A DNA stretch of 64,000 nucleotides, taken from the NCBI GenBank assembly GCA_023079485.1, contig CM041092.1, positions 1,441,627 through 1,505,626 on the forward strand, written 5' to 3'. The position numbers were made by a program, and so were the translations under genes. Of this stretch, positions 22,033 through 33,800 are shown one piece after another. The notes beneath the pieces were generated by a model. The model had not been told where the DNA came from, searched no databases, and saw only the letters and a list, made by a program, of their open reading frames with translations. The DNA comes from Archilochus colubris. Lineage: Eukaryota; Chordata; Aves; Apodiformes; Trochilidae. Position 1 is the first letter of the stretch, and every line of letters starts with the position of its first letter.

Positions 22033-23434
22033 ATCCCCCCTGGATCTGGGCTGGAACCCCCTGTGCCCAGGCTGGGTGGGAAGCAAAAGGAGTTCAGTTT
22101 GTGCTGGGTAGAGATGCTGGAACATTGGAAGGGGGGAAGCCAAGTGTCTGTCTTGGAGTAGTGTGGAACTGGAGGGAGCGTGGGGGTCCCTTCACCTCTG
22201 CTGCCCCTCTTCAGGTGTGGTACCCAAGATCGTGATGAGAGGAGCCCTGACTAAAGGCTCTGGATTTTCCAGTGGGACTGAGTTTTGTGAGAAATACACT
22301 CGAGTCTGCTGTGGGTGGTCAGTGGAGCAGTGGGTTTGGGTGGATGTGAGACAGGGGAGCTTTTGGGTGGCTACTCCTGAGTCTGGGATCTGGGAATTTC
22401 AGGCCACATGTAGACCTGAGGAGGTTGTTGCAGCATCTGCTGCCTCCTGGTCCCCAGGGTTAAAAGGGCTTGGAGTGAGTGATGGTTGCTGTGTGCAGGG
22501 AGTGGTGCAGCTGGGGAGGGAAGGACAGGCAGACTGGTGATGTCCAAGGGGATTTCATTTGGATCTGAGGTGGACACAGTTGAGACCAGGAACTGGGAAG
22601 TGCTTCCTTGTCCTGTAGACAGAGCTACAGTCCACAGAGCCAGAGCTTCCTCAGGAGGACTGCTTGGGAGATGGTGTTGCCATGGTCCCTTCCTGGGGGT
22701 AGTTTTGCCTCTCCCAACACTCTCCTGGTTTTCCCCAAGCCTCTGGAATCCCAGAAGGTTGGGTACCAGGTGGTGAACCACACCATGGATGCTCTGGGCT
22801 GATGTCTGGGAGCTTTGGTTGTGTGAAACCAGAGACCTGGGAAGTCTGGACCTGGATGCAGCAGGGCATCTTCAGAGCTATTCAGGCTCTGGGTAAAAAA
22901 TTCTCATTACAGTCTTAAAGTCCTTCAGTTCCTTGGGCAGCTGCTGTCACACTGCCTGTCAGGACAGAGGGCTAAGTAAAAGAGATCTCAGCAGGTTATG
23001 AATGTGGGCAGAAAATAAAATACCAATCAGCTGCAGAACTGGAGGCTGAAGGACACTCATCTTTAACAGGGTGTGTGACCTGAAAACAAGGCCTGAAGTC
23101 ATCTCACAGAGGTGAGCAGATAACATGCATTATGCCCCTCAGAAAGATGGCTTTTGTTACAGCCTGAAAGTGCCATTTTAATGCTCTAAATCTTGTCTCT
23201 TTATTCAAATAATTAGAAAACCAGGGTAAGTTTCAGTGGCATTTTGACAAGTGATCTGCCAAGGCAATGCTGAGGGAAAAACCATCTTCAGTAACCTTTG
23301 CTCAGGTACTTTAAAATTAATGACAGCAACCCTTCCCAAAAATCAGAAGATAAAAGTCTCTGAAGTGAGCTCCCTAATGGTAGCTGTCAGCAGCATTTTA
23401 ATGGTGAGGATGATCAAACCTCTGGAGCAAAGGG
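22033..23434 (+). other. CACNB4: Intronic sequence, no gene seen
   Basis: Mixed-composition intron with several 90-140 codon open frames on either strand and no recognisable domain, repeat or RNA gene. Confidence 0.6.
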
Positions 23435-23640
23435 AAGCTGGGGAGTGTCCTCTCCTTGATGTCTTCAAATTGAGACCAAATGTCTTCCCAGGAACTGCTC
23501 TTCACCCAGCATAAACTATTGTCCTAACACAGATTTTTAGGTCTCGGTTAAGGTGTGTAGGGGAAGTTCTTTGGTCTATGAAGTAGAGGAGGTCAAACAA
23601 AATCAGTGTCTCCTCTGAAGTTCTGGGTGACTCCTCTGGC
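23435..23640 (+). mobile_element. Ancient CR1/amniote LINE 3' end, sense
   Basis: The block 'ctccttgatgtcttcaaatt' followed by 'gagaccaaatgtcttcccag' and, after a gap, 'gtagaggaggtcaaacaaaa' resembles the 3' region of old amniote CR1 elements. In those the order is 'gatgtcttcaaatccagact' then 'aggaggtcagactagatgat'. Divergence is high and the call depends on word order rather than continuous identity. Confidence 0.45.
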
Positions 23641-26600
23641 TTGGTGAGGCTGCTGTTGGGTAGGCAGCATATCCCCACCTGGGGGCTTGGAATGTGGCTG
23701 TGTTTCCAGATTCACACTCCAAACATGAAGGAAACCCCTTCACTGATACAGTGCCAAGGAGAATTTGAAGGATAAAATGGGAAAAAACCAAGTGTGGCTG
23801 TTTCCTCCCACAGATTTGCTCCATGTCCCCCCAGTTCTCCTTCAGCTGAGGTCAACAGTAGTGACTTGAGATCATCCCAGTACCAGCTGGGTTTGGAAAG
23901 TCATCCTAAACCTACAGGTTTCCAAATTTCTGACTGTAGAAGTTATGCTGGAGGTTAATGAAACCTCCTTGTACATATGCTCCATCTGCAGAACACAACT
24001 CCCTCATCTTTCTCTGCTATTTTTATTCTGCTGAACCAAGAGGTGGCAGCAGTTTTCACTGCTAAGAGGTTTGACATCTTTCCCTCTAGGATGATATTTA
24101 ATAACAAGATTGGGGGTTGATTTCTTAATCTTATTTCCATTCCAGACTGGGATAAAACCACTTTTCCATCATTGCACCAGTGCATCCTAAAGTCATACTT
24201 GCAGGTTTCTGGTCCAGAGCTGAAAGGTTGGGTTACCTTTGGCTGCAGAAAGTCATCACTGTATCTGAATAACTAGGAGGCCAAGCTCATCTCCTGACCA
24301 GCAGATATTTTTGGAGAATAAAAAGCAGTGGAAAACAGGTTCTGAATCAACAATATCGGGTCTCTTCCTAGCCCTGTCCCTGCCAAGGGACCAAAGCTTG
24401 ACTGTATCCCTTCCAGTTTTGCCAGGCAGGATGTGCAGAGCTGGGGTAGCTGTAGTATTCAAATAAATGTCCACTCGTTTCTTTCAGAATGAACTTTACA
24501 AGATTTTGGTTTCATCCTTGATTTTAATGGAGTCTGGAATTTTTGGATCAATATGTCCTTCTGTGAATTTGGATATTATCACCTTTCAGTTCCTCATTTG
24601 GATATTGAATTAAAATCTGGGAACAGAAGCTCCTGATCTATTTCTCTGTTGCTCAGAATGATTATAGGCAGGGATGGCAGAGCTGCCATTATTTGTTATT
24701 CTCAAGACTTCCAATTATAATAGTTTCTGCTTTTTACTCCATCAAGCTTAGCTCTTCAGGCTGAATTGTTCCATCCTTGCTCTCAAACAACTTAATTCAA
24801 TGTGGGAATGGTGTGGGAATGGTGCTGTTGTAATGGAGACTTTTTTTTTTTTTATTTTTGGACCACAGGAAATATTAGACCCTAAATATTGATCCTTCTC
24901 CATTTATTCCTACTTTTTTGGTTCATTTGTTTGCTGTCTCACAGGCAGCTTCAGATCTAGGACAGAACTTTTAGCAGCCTATTTAGGGTTTGGGGTTTTT
25001 TTAAGTAGTCTCTATAAGGATGTTGTCAAAGGCTGGAATAAGCTAATCATTCTGTTCTTTTTTTATGCACGACTGTAGGGTTTGAGAGATTAGGGAAAAT
25101 AGATGTCTAAAAACAGCATGAAAGAGTCAGGGGAAAAAAAATTAGGATTTGTGTAAGAGCTCAGAGGATCAGAAATTAACCTGGTCTGACCAAACTGCTG
25201 AACTATACCTGGAGCTTTCCCAGGTTTGCATCCTCACACCCTGTGCACTGGTACAGCATTTCAAACTGGGAAATTTAAAGGTTTGCTGATGGGTTCAAAC
25301 ACCTGTGCCTAAAAGCTGAGAAACAGATTATTTTAGGATTATTTTAGGAGCTCCTGGTGCATCCCTCTCACACACCCAGGGATTTTCATACCTGTGGCAT
25401 CAAGGTGGCCTCTGCTGCTGCAAGGATTTTAATGATTGGGATGGTTCTCTTTTGTAAGGAGAAGGCAGGAGGTGGTTTTAGTTGTTTTAACTCCCTCAGA
25501 TTTTTAAAAGGACTCAGACAGTGCTGCTGGTGTGTGGCATGTGTTGGGATGCTGAATGAATGAGGTGAGAGCTGCAGGAGTTGATCACCCTCAGCAGAGT
25601 GCAGATGACTCAAAATCATCCCAGATTCTCACCTGAACCTGTGTCCTGGCCCAAGGCACTGCTGAGACTTTGCAGACAAGAACTCAACTTACTCAAATAT
25701 GCAGAGCCAAATCCTTGAGCCTTTGTTTTGCTCAGCTTGGGTCCCAACCATCCTGATGAGATATTTAAAGAAACCAGGTTGGAGAAGTGGTTCCTCATTC
25801 ATTGATCTGTTGTTTCTGGATCAGTTTCTCCCCTTGGCTGTGTGTCATGGAAATCTACTGAAATGAACCAAAGAGTTTCCTCTAGTCCCTTGCCATCAAA
25901 TTCAAAGTGCTGTGTTGCAGGATGCAGTAATTTGTTTGTAAAGCATAAGAAAATGCAATAAAGTCAGCAGGCTAATCAAGCCATCCCTGTAAAATCCCAA
26001 GGAGAAGCAGGAAAGTATAGATCAGTTTGTGCCTAGTCTTATTTATTGACTTTTCCCTTTTCTCCTTAGCACTAGGACTTCAAAACTCTTTGTCTGACTC
26101 CTTTTAAATTACCTAATTACTTAGTCTGAGTTACCCTAAATGCAAAATAGAAACTGTGGTTTTCATAGTTTATGTAAAGAAAAACTCATCTCCAATGAGA
26201 TCATGGTTTCTTTACAGCAATGAGATTTCATTTTAGCTTGCAGGGTCATCTGCCCAGCTCTAGCTGCTCTGCCAAGACTTTGTTTTCTCTTAAAAAACTC
26301 TTATGTGAATAATTTTAATGTATCAAAAATATATTTATCAAAAAAGTAACCTTTTTATGAAGGCTTATTGAAAAAACTACAAATATTTGAAAGTATTTGG
26401 GAAATGAAGACTGACCAGAAGTTTTCTAGGCTGGCTGCCTTTGATCAGGTTGGAAAATCCTCTGTGACATCCTCTCTCTCACCTTTTTGGACTTTTGATG
26501 AACTCACTTAAGAAATCAGTTTATTGCTGCCACCAGCTAATAGCCCCTTTTGTTATCATGGTTATCAGATGATGAAGACCTGGAGATGATCCAATCCATG

Positions 26601-29584
26601 CATTAAACAACCAGAACCCTGCAACTCTGCATTTCTCCCCCCTGGGGGGGTACTCGTGGCTCCCCAGTGGGTGTGTTTACTGCTGAGGCTTGCCAGGATG
26701 CAGTGGGGATTTGCACTACCTGGGTGAAGTAGCACTGGCTTCCCTTAAACCTTGTAATTGTCTTTTATTGATGATTTCCCATCATTTCAGCAGCTGGAGT
26801 CTAAAGTGGGATACAGCAACACTCAGCATCAGCACTTAGGGCAGCTGAGATGATAGATGAATATTTGTGAGAAGAGGAACTTAAACTATGAAACAGAGTG
26901 AGTGCTTAATCCTGTGGCCCACCATGGAAAATAAAAATGTGTATCTTCTCTAAAAGCAGAACCCCCTTATCTTCCTTCCAAGAAGGAAATACATGTGGAT
27001 TCCAGCTCTGTCCCTGTGGGTGGGTACCTGGGTGAGACTTCAGTGTTTTGGGTGCTGAGAGCTGAGTTGGAGGGAGAGCTCTGTGTGTTCAGTGTCTGTG
27101 AAGATCACCACGACCTCAGTGTAGGTTCTTCATTTCCAGTCCCAAGGGGTTAAAAGGGAGACCTGTGGCTGTGGCATGGCTGTGGGTCACCTCTTGCAAT
27201 ATTTCACAGGTATTTTTTGGGTACTCTGCTGCTCTGGATACTCTGCAGCAGTGGAGTCACAATTAGAGCTGGTTTGAGTTACTAAAACCTCAGAGCACAT
27301 TCATGTCTGCCCCAGGAGGTGGAGATAATCTACTCTTCTTTATCAAAACCACTCTGGAAAGCTGTAGCTATGGTTCCCTGCTCCCCACTGCTCTGCTTCT
27401 TGGAAATCTCCACAGTGCCTGCAGGAAAGAGAAATTTCACAACTAGTTAAATATAGAGGGTACCTACCAATGTATCCCAGTTACCTCTCTCATTGTAGGT
27501 GCTTTAAACCAAGAGAAAGTGACAATGAAGTCTTCACACTCTTTTTAATTATAGCTGCCTTTATATAACAGTGTCAGATAAATGTGTTTCAGAATAGGTG
27601 GCACCTCACTTCCTCCAGAAGAAGTGCCAAATTAGACCCTACCAGACTAATTTATTACTTGAAATTCAAAAAACTAAAGCATGCCATCCAATAATGCCAT
27701 CCAGCTCTCTGAGTAACACCCTTACATGCACAGAATTCTCTGTGCCATGACATATCCCAGGCAGCATCTTGCTTCTTTCCTGTGAAATATAAATACATAC
27801 CTGTTCCTCTGATGGCTTCAAGGACTACCAAGTCCCATGGATGTCATCCAGTTCTCATTGCTCATGAGATGCTGGCAAGCAGGGATCTCAAAAGATTATT
27901 TTATTTGTATGTCCACCCTGAGGCAGAGGCTGTTGTTACTGAACCAGATGTTTATCTAATCTAGATAATAAAACAGGAGGAGAGAGAAAGAAATTGCTTT
28001 AGAGGTGGAAAGGATAAGCAATTGGGCTGTGCCAAGGAGCTTAGAAGAAGGAACTGGACTGCTTTCAACCAGTAGAAGCAAGTTCTGCCTTAGGTGGATT
28101 GCTGGAGAATGGTGACAGTACTTCTGCCTTACATTAATGAAATATATGCTTGGGCTCTTCTGCTGATTTCCACAAGAGCAGCATCATAGGGGGGAGAGCA
28201 GTTTTCTTCAGCAGGTCCCCAAATTCAGGCAATGAAAGATCCAAAACAGTGCTCACCTTTCAGACAAAGTCTGCTGGTGAAGACTGTGGGTTTGGGAGAT
28301 GTCTGTCTGTAGAAATCTGGTAGAAGGAGTGGGTTCATATCCAAGTGTGCTATTACTGTAACCACTAATGCTTTTAGTTCATATGCTCTTGCCTGCTGCA
28401 GGGATACTGTCTCCTTACCCCTAAATAATGTAGAGAGCCCCAGGATCCAACCTTCCTGTGAGAGCAGCATCAGGAACTCCTCACCTTCCTCATGGAGCTG
28501 GAGTCTGGGGGTTTGTTGCTCCAGGGTTAATATTCCTGTTGAGCCTTGTCCTGGCAGAGCAGCAGGATAAGAGGCATGGAGGCCAGCAGTCCCACTGCAC
28601 GACTTGCAGGGAGGAGCAGTGAAATCCCAGGTGAAAGAGAAATTTGTTAAAAGTCCCAAAAAAAGAGAGGACTTGCTGCCTTCCATCCTGGCTTTGCGCA
28701 CTGCGGTGCTGAGGCTGTTACTTGGCTTGGCAATCCAGCTCCTGTGCATTTATTCAAATAGCACTTTAGTGTGTTTATGCAAATAGTTCAGTGCTACATC
28801 TCCTGAAAGAGCTGCACAAGTGCTGTCATTTGATTGTGTAACCCTTGCATTGGGCTTTACATAAAATTTCCTTTATATATATTTCTACTTTATATATTAT
28901 ACATACTTTATACCCCAGGAAAAGTAGTGTTCCCACATTTGGATGGGTTGGAAATGACTAAGTAATTGATATTCAGGAATATATATGGATGCATGTCTCA
29001 AAGAAGCTTCTTTTGTACTTCAGAAAGGGTTGATTCTAATTAAGAAAAAAAAAAAGAATAAGCTCAAGTGGCGTCAGAGTATTTGGAAGAAGCCAAGTGT
29101 TTCAGAAGTCTGTGGGATGCTCACAAGATTCTGATTTCCTGTTCCTTCTCTTCCCCTCACCCCAGCAAGGTGCAGTAAAGCACTGGCTTTAATGTTAATG
29201 CTGGCTCAGAATGTTAGGAACAGCTTCGTTAGCATCGAGCCCAGGTTCCTCTGTGGCCTTTAATTTGAGGAGGAATTCTTCCTTTGGAATAATTCCTTGG
29301 GTTTCCTTGTGTTGTTCTCATTTCTGCCCAAGAAGAGGTTTTGGTAGGTAGTATTTGAGGGCAGGCATGGTTATTACTTGCTGTTATTTGCTCTTGTTTT
29401 AGGCAGAATTTCTATGTATTGCATTTCCTTGAGGCTGGGAAGAAATGTTCTCACCTGTGCTGTGTCCTCAGTGACTGACCCGTCATTAGAAGCCTTGGAA
29501 GACACAAAAGGCTTGGGAACAGCAGCTGCACATAGTGCTGGCGTGAGGTGCATGCTTGGAGGGTCTTTCTCCATCCCCAGGGTT
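23641..29584 (+). other. CACNB4: AT-rich intronic sequence, mostly feature-free
   Basis: The region is AT-richer than the flanks, with few long open frames between about 24500 and 28200 and almost no recognisable transposon. A T-run lies at about 24841-24853 and a 12-bp TGTGGGAATGGT duplication near 24802-24825. Long repeat-poor AT-rich intron in a compact bird genome can hold conserved regulatory elements, but conservation cannot be judged from one sequence. No exon or RNA gene was identified. Confidence 0.55.
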
Positions 29585-29816
29585 AAAAGGGAGCACAGGA
29601 ACCCAGGAGTGAAAAACAGGAGCACAGGAACCCAGGAGTCAAAAGGGAGCACAGAAACTCAGGGGTCAAAAGGGAGCACAGGAACCCAGGAGTCAAAAGG
29701 GAGCACAGAAACCCAGGGGTCAAAAGGGAGCACAGAAACCCAGGAGTCAAAAGGGAGCACAGGAACCCAGGAGTAAAAAAAGGGAGCACAGGAACCCAGG
29801 AGTCAAAAGGGAGCAC
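29585..29816 (+). repeat. 27-bp minisatellite, about eight units
   Basis: Tandem units of the type GGGAGCACAGGAACCCAGG plus AGTCAAAA span about 230 bp. Two variants (GGAACCCAGGAGT and GAAACCCAGGGGT) are partly interspersed. The first and seventh units carry one or two extra bases in their A-run. Because 27 is divisible by three, frames on both strands stay open (GSTGTQESK repeats on plus, LLTPGFLCS repeats on minus). This explains the long open frames and is not evidence for a protein. Confidence 0.97.
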
Positions 29817-32739
29817 CTTTGGGCAGCTTTCCCCATCTAACAGCTCTGAGACCAGGAACTCTCAGCCAGTTTGTGTGTTACAGTTTGTGTTATCCCTGTG
29901 AGGGGATGCTCAAGGCACGGGCAATCCTTTGGGAATTCCCTGGGTTCCCTGCTTGAAAAGCAAGGCTTGCTGTGGTCAGGGCATGGAGTGATTGCATTTC
30001 TGGTGGTGAGATGACTTGCACTTTGGCTGCTGCCAGATGTGGGCAGGGAAGGAGACTGACTGGGCTTTACCTGCCAGCACTTCTCTCCCCCTCTGGTCCG
30101 AGGCCAAGGCACTTTCCTGGCAAGCCTCTCCTTTTATCTTCAGCCTTCTCGGGACTCCTTTTAGCTTCAGCCTTCTGTAACAAGGCCTGGGAAGGAGGAG
30201 GCTTCTCATTACCCAGCAGTAACAATTCACAGCCCTTAAGCTGATTCCAAATGCAGCTTTCACTGTTAAGCTACACGAACTCCTGTTCCACATCTTCAGC
30301 AACGGGACAGCCTGTTGGGTTTTTTTTTTTTTTGGCAGATGCATTGGGTGGGTCCTACAGAAACTGGAGAGTTTTGTGGTCATGTTTACACCCCCTTCAA
30401 AATCTCCTGAGCCTTTGGGAACATGTGGAGTTGAGATCAAAGGACAACATTTGCTCCCTGCACAGTCTCCCAGTAAATCCATGTGCAACCCACTGCGGAA
30501 TGGTCCTGCTGCCACCATCAGAGGGTGGCAATCCTCAGTGAGGAATATCCCACCTTACAGGAACTCCAGTGCATCCCTCCAAATCTTCTGTTAATGTGTG
30601 ACCCTCATCTGTTACTCTAGTGGATTGGATTTTTTTGGTTTGTTTGTGGTTTTTTTCATTTGTTTGAACCACTCTTTGGGAAGCTCACCTAAAAACATGA
30701 GGCTTTTAACCCTCTCTCCCATTACTCTCTTTCCATGTTGCCTGTGGGAAGCTATCCTAGAAGCTGAAACCAGAAAGTCTTGACTTTCTGGAAGCCAGCA
30801 GAGATGTCCACCCATATTCCCATCCATCCTCCTGTTCTTCAGGGCATTTTGAGGATCTGATTGCTTTTCAGACAACTCCCCCAGAACTGGGCATCATTCT
30901 CTCGCTGGCTTCAGTGCTGCTTTGTGTTGTGTGTTTCTTGGAGAAATAATATTCAAAAGGGCTTTAGAGTTCACACTGCAGGTATTCATATTTTTACATC
31001 TTAGGTAAGGGAAAAAAAAACCCTAAATAAGGGGTTCCTGTGCTGGCAGGAGGTGTCAGGAGGCAGGATCACCAGACTTATCCCAGCCCTTCAGAGAAAC
31101 TGAGAAATAAGTCGAGGCTCCTCAGGGGTGATTCAGAGCCCCTTCCCTAACTGAATTTCAGGCTCTTTATTTCAGGCTCCCAGGCTAAATGCTTGAAGTA
31201 GGTTGTGTGACTGTCCCTTATGTTTAGAGCTTTCTCAAGTACAATCCCAGTTTAATGAGCTGTGTGTGTTTTTATAGCATCTTTTAGGAGCCTTTCGAGT
31301 TGAGTCATTAAATATATATTTTTAATAACCTCTGTGTCTTGAAAGGACAGTGTGAAATGTAAGTACTGGAAATCAAATAGTGATTCCCCTGACTTCTGAA
31401 TTAAATTATTTCATTACAAATTTATGTGAAGTTCAGATGCTTTTCTTTTTTTTCCTTCTTGTGATTTCATGGCCTTTTTTTTATTTTGAGCCGATAAATG
31501 ACTCTGATGCCACACTTAGAAATTCCTTCTTGATTTAAATTTTAAAAGTCTCCTTCCACCAATGTGTTTATTATTGAAATTTGTAACATCACAGCTCTCC
31601 AAGAGGAAAGGAACCAAGGTCTTGACTTTTCTATGCTGGGGTAAGATTGGGAATGAACATGGGGCTAGAGACAAAGTTGCTGTTCCTTGGGAGATCTCCT
31701 GGAACTGTGACTCAATCCTGAAAAACACTTAAAGAAACCTAAACTTTAACCATGAGATTCTTCTCTTGCTCATCCGTAGGACTATGCTTCCTCTTTATGT
31801 AGATATTCTTACAAACCAGGAGGTTTTGTGGCCAGAAGCAAAGAACTTGTGGACATTATAGAAGTAGTAAACAGGGAATAAGACTTAACACAGGGAGTTT
31901 GGGGGATCTTTGATGCAATTTGTAAGAGACTGTGAATATGAGAATAACACCTTTGGCTCTGCTTCAGATGTCTGTTGGACACTTCCCAAGTGATTAGTGG
32001 TAACTTTACAGAACTAAATTAAGCTTTTGGAAGGAACATTAGATAAAGCAAACGGAAAAGATAGATAGGAAGTGTTTGATGAACAGAGACGTTGGATCGG
32101 GTCGCACTGGAGATTGAAAATAATTGTTTTAATATGGGTAGGAAGGAAACTGCAAATTGTTTGCCTGTAATTAATTTTTTATTGTTTTTATTTACTTTAA
32201 TGTTTTATTATTTACTCTTTTAATCATTAATCTAGGGCTATTCTGTAGGGTTGTGCTTGCTCAGTTCAGAGTTCTGATGTTCCAGGAGAAGAAGAATTTG
32301 GTGCTGAAGCATGGGAGGTGGAAAGTGAGGAGACAGAGAGGTGAAGGGCTGGCTTTGTAGTGTCCCCACTGTCAGGCTGTCACCAGTGGGCTCCTCAGGA
32401 CGTGGTTTCCTCACCTGTGGAGGGAGGTTTGGCACTTCCCAGTGGCTGCTTCTCCACAGAAATGTTGAAACCAGAGATGGAACCAGAAACTGCAATATTC
32501 AGAGCTCTAGTAGCACCCGTGTGAGAAACCGGTTAAATTAATTAACTTGTAAATTAGGCCCATACTTGTGTTCTTTTAATTCCTAGTGTTCACGGTTTGG
32601 TTTGTTTGCTCCCAGACCTTGGAAGGGGGGCGTGTGTGTGTGTGTGTGTTTCTCCTCAGAAACGAATCGCTGAGCTCAGCTATCGTGAAGAAATGAAGCT
32701 GCGTGAAAGAAAGAGGGAAAGAAACAGAGAAATGCCCCT
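29817..32739 (+). other. CACNB4: Intronic sequence upstream of the second promoter
   Basis: AT-rich intron with short homopolymers (T-runs near 30320-30332, an A-run near 31012-31020). A pure (GT)9 microsatellite lies at 32632-32649, about 300 bp before the CCAAT boxes. No transposon, exon or RNA gene was recognised. AT-rich blocks near 31260-31500 and 32140-32240 are unexplained. Confidence 0.6.
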
Positions 32740-32919
32740 CGTTCTTAGCCTCCCCTCGCCTCCTCCTCGGGCACCCAGGCAGGAGGTGGCCGTGCTGCCT
32801 GCACCCAGCCGCTGTCCGTAGCTCCTCAGGGCCGCGGCCGGACGCCCTGAGGCGGTTGCCGAGGCGGCGGACAGGGGAGCAGCGTCGCTCGGTATCGGGC
32901 CGCGGGGTGGCGCTAAACT

Positions 32920-33012
32920 GCGCGTCGTAGCCAATGGCGGCGCGGCGGTGGCGCGTCGTAGCCAATAGCGTTGCGGCGGCGGCGGGCGGCAGCCAATGGG
33001 GCGCGGCGGCGC
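32920..33012 (+). promoter_or_regulatory. CACNB4: Triple CCAAT-box array on a 31-bp tandem repeat
   Basis: Three CCAAT pentamers in the same orientation begin at 32931, 32962 and 32993, exactly 31 bp apart. Their surroundings are three degenerate copies of one 31-bp unit (32920-32950, 32951-32981, 32982-33012). The first two copies share GCGCGTCGTAGCCAAT. The AGCCAATGG context of the outer boxes is a good NF-Y site; the middle one is AGCCAATAG. Multiple CCAAT boxes about three helical turns apart are a known NF-Y promoter layout. The array lies about 280 bp upstream of the short-form ATG, and no ATG occurs between the last box and that start codon. Confidence 0.75.
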
Positions 33013-33275
33013 GGGGAGCGGGCCGCGGCGGGGCTGGAGGGGGAGGCTGCGGGGCGGCGCGGCGCCGGCAGCGGCACCTGCGGCGGTGTCGGCGGGCGCG
33101 GAGAGGCGGTGCCGCGCGGTCGGGGCGTCCGCAGCGCTGAGAGGGAAGGCTCGGCCCCAACGCCGCACAGGCCTCCGCCGCTCGTCACCCTCCCCCTTCC
33201 CCTTTCCCCTCCCCCGCGGCGCCTCAAAGCGCCGGTTCCGCACCGTGAGAGGCCGCCCGGCGTCAGCGGACCTCC

Positions 33276-33320
33276 ATGTACGACAATTTGTACCTGCATG
33301 GATTTGAAGACTCGGAGGCG
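33276..33320 (+). CDS. CACNB4: CACNB4 short form, alternative first coding exon
   Basis: The 15 codons MYDNLYLHGFEDSEA match the unique N terminus of mammalian beta-4a. As I recall, that has Ile where this bird sequence has Phe at residue 10. The exon ends in phase 0 at a strong donor GCG|gtgagt (33321) and joins the common exon at 60253 to read EDSEA|GSADSY across an intron of 26,932 bp. The ATG has a weak Kozak context (T at -3, T at +4), but it is the first ATG downstream of the CCAAT array. In mammals the beta-4a N terminus is 15 residues versus 49 in beta-4b, so the short form here has the expected length. The N-terminal variants differ in channel gating effects and subcellular targeting. 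Confidence 0.95.
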
Positions 33321-33800
33321 GTGAGTGACGCCGCGGGGGAGAGAGGCGTGGGGGTGGCCGCTCAAAAAACACCACACTCCCCCCCTGCCCCAGCCAGCCA
33401 TCCCCCTGCCCCCCAGGGGCTTTGTTACCGGAGGTGCTCCCCCGAAACGCTTCTCCATTACATAATTTGGGGGGGAACAGGGAGATTTCGGGGGGCCGTG
33501 GGTCCCCCGGGCTTGTGGTCCCGCAGCCCGGGTTGGTGCTCCCGTTCCCTTCCCTCCGCGTCTCCGGGGAAGCAGCTCCTGACACGGCGCTGGGTGCGTG
33601 TTTGACACAAGAGCAGCAGCAGCAGCAGAAGTTGCGGGGCTGCCGTCTCCACCGCACACATCCTGCCCGCGCTCGGCGTGGGCTCCTTGGGGAGGAGGGA
33701 TGCCGGACCCGGCCGCGGTGTTGTGGTGACAGTGGGTACCACCGGGGGGGTGATGGTTACCGGCCCTGTCCCCCCCAGAAATCCCGGACAGGTTGGTGGT

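Larger units (their letters stand above)
32740..33800 (+). promoter_or_regulatory. CACNB4: Second CpG island of CACNB4 (internal alternative promoter)
   Basis: An abrupt shift to very high GC and CpG density occurs at about 32.8 kb and persists through the short-form first exon to about 33.7 kb. The surrounding intron is AT-rich. The island contains the CCAAT-box array and a TATA-less promoter. The C/T-rich tract near 33187-33217 lies in the presumed 5' UTR. Minus-strand frames of 325 and 248 codons in this island are Pro/Arg/Ala-rich composition artefacts. The edges are approximate. Confidence 0.88.

Noticed and set aside
29374..29816. Nine-residue repeat proteins on both strands
   Set aside because: They are artefacts of a 27-bp minisatellite whose period is divisible by three. 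It was also considered as a CRISPR array, but units are contiguous without spacers and the genome is vertebrate.
32680..33659. Minus-strand frames of 325 and 248 codons over the second CpG island
   Set aside because: They are Pro/Arg/Ala-rich, overlap each other in different frames and coincide with very high GC, where stop codons are rare. No domain is recognisable.
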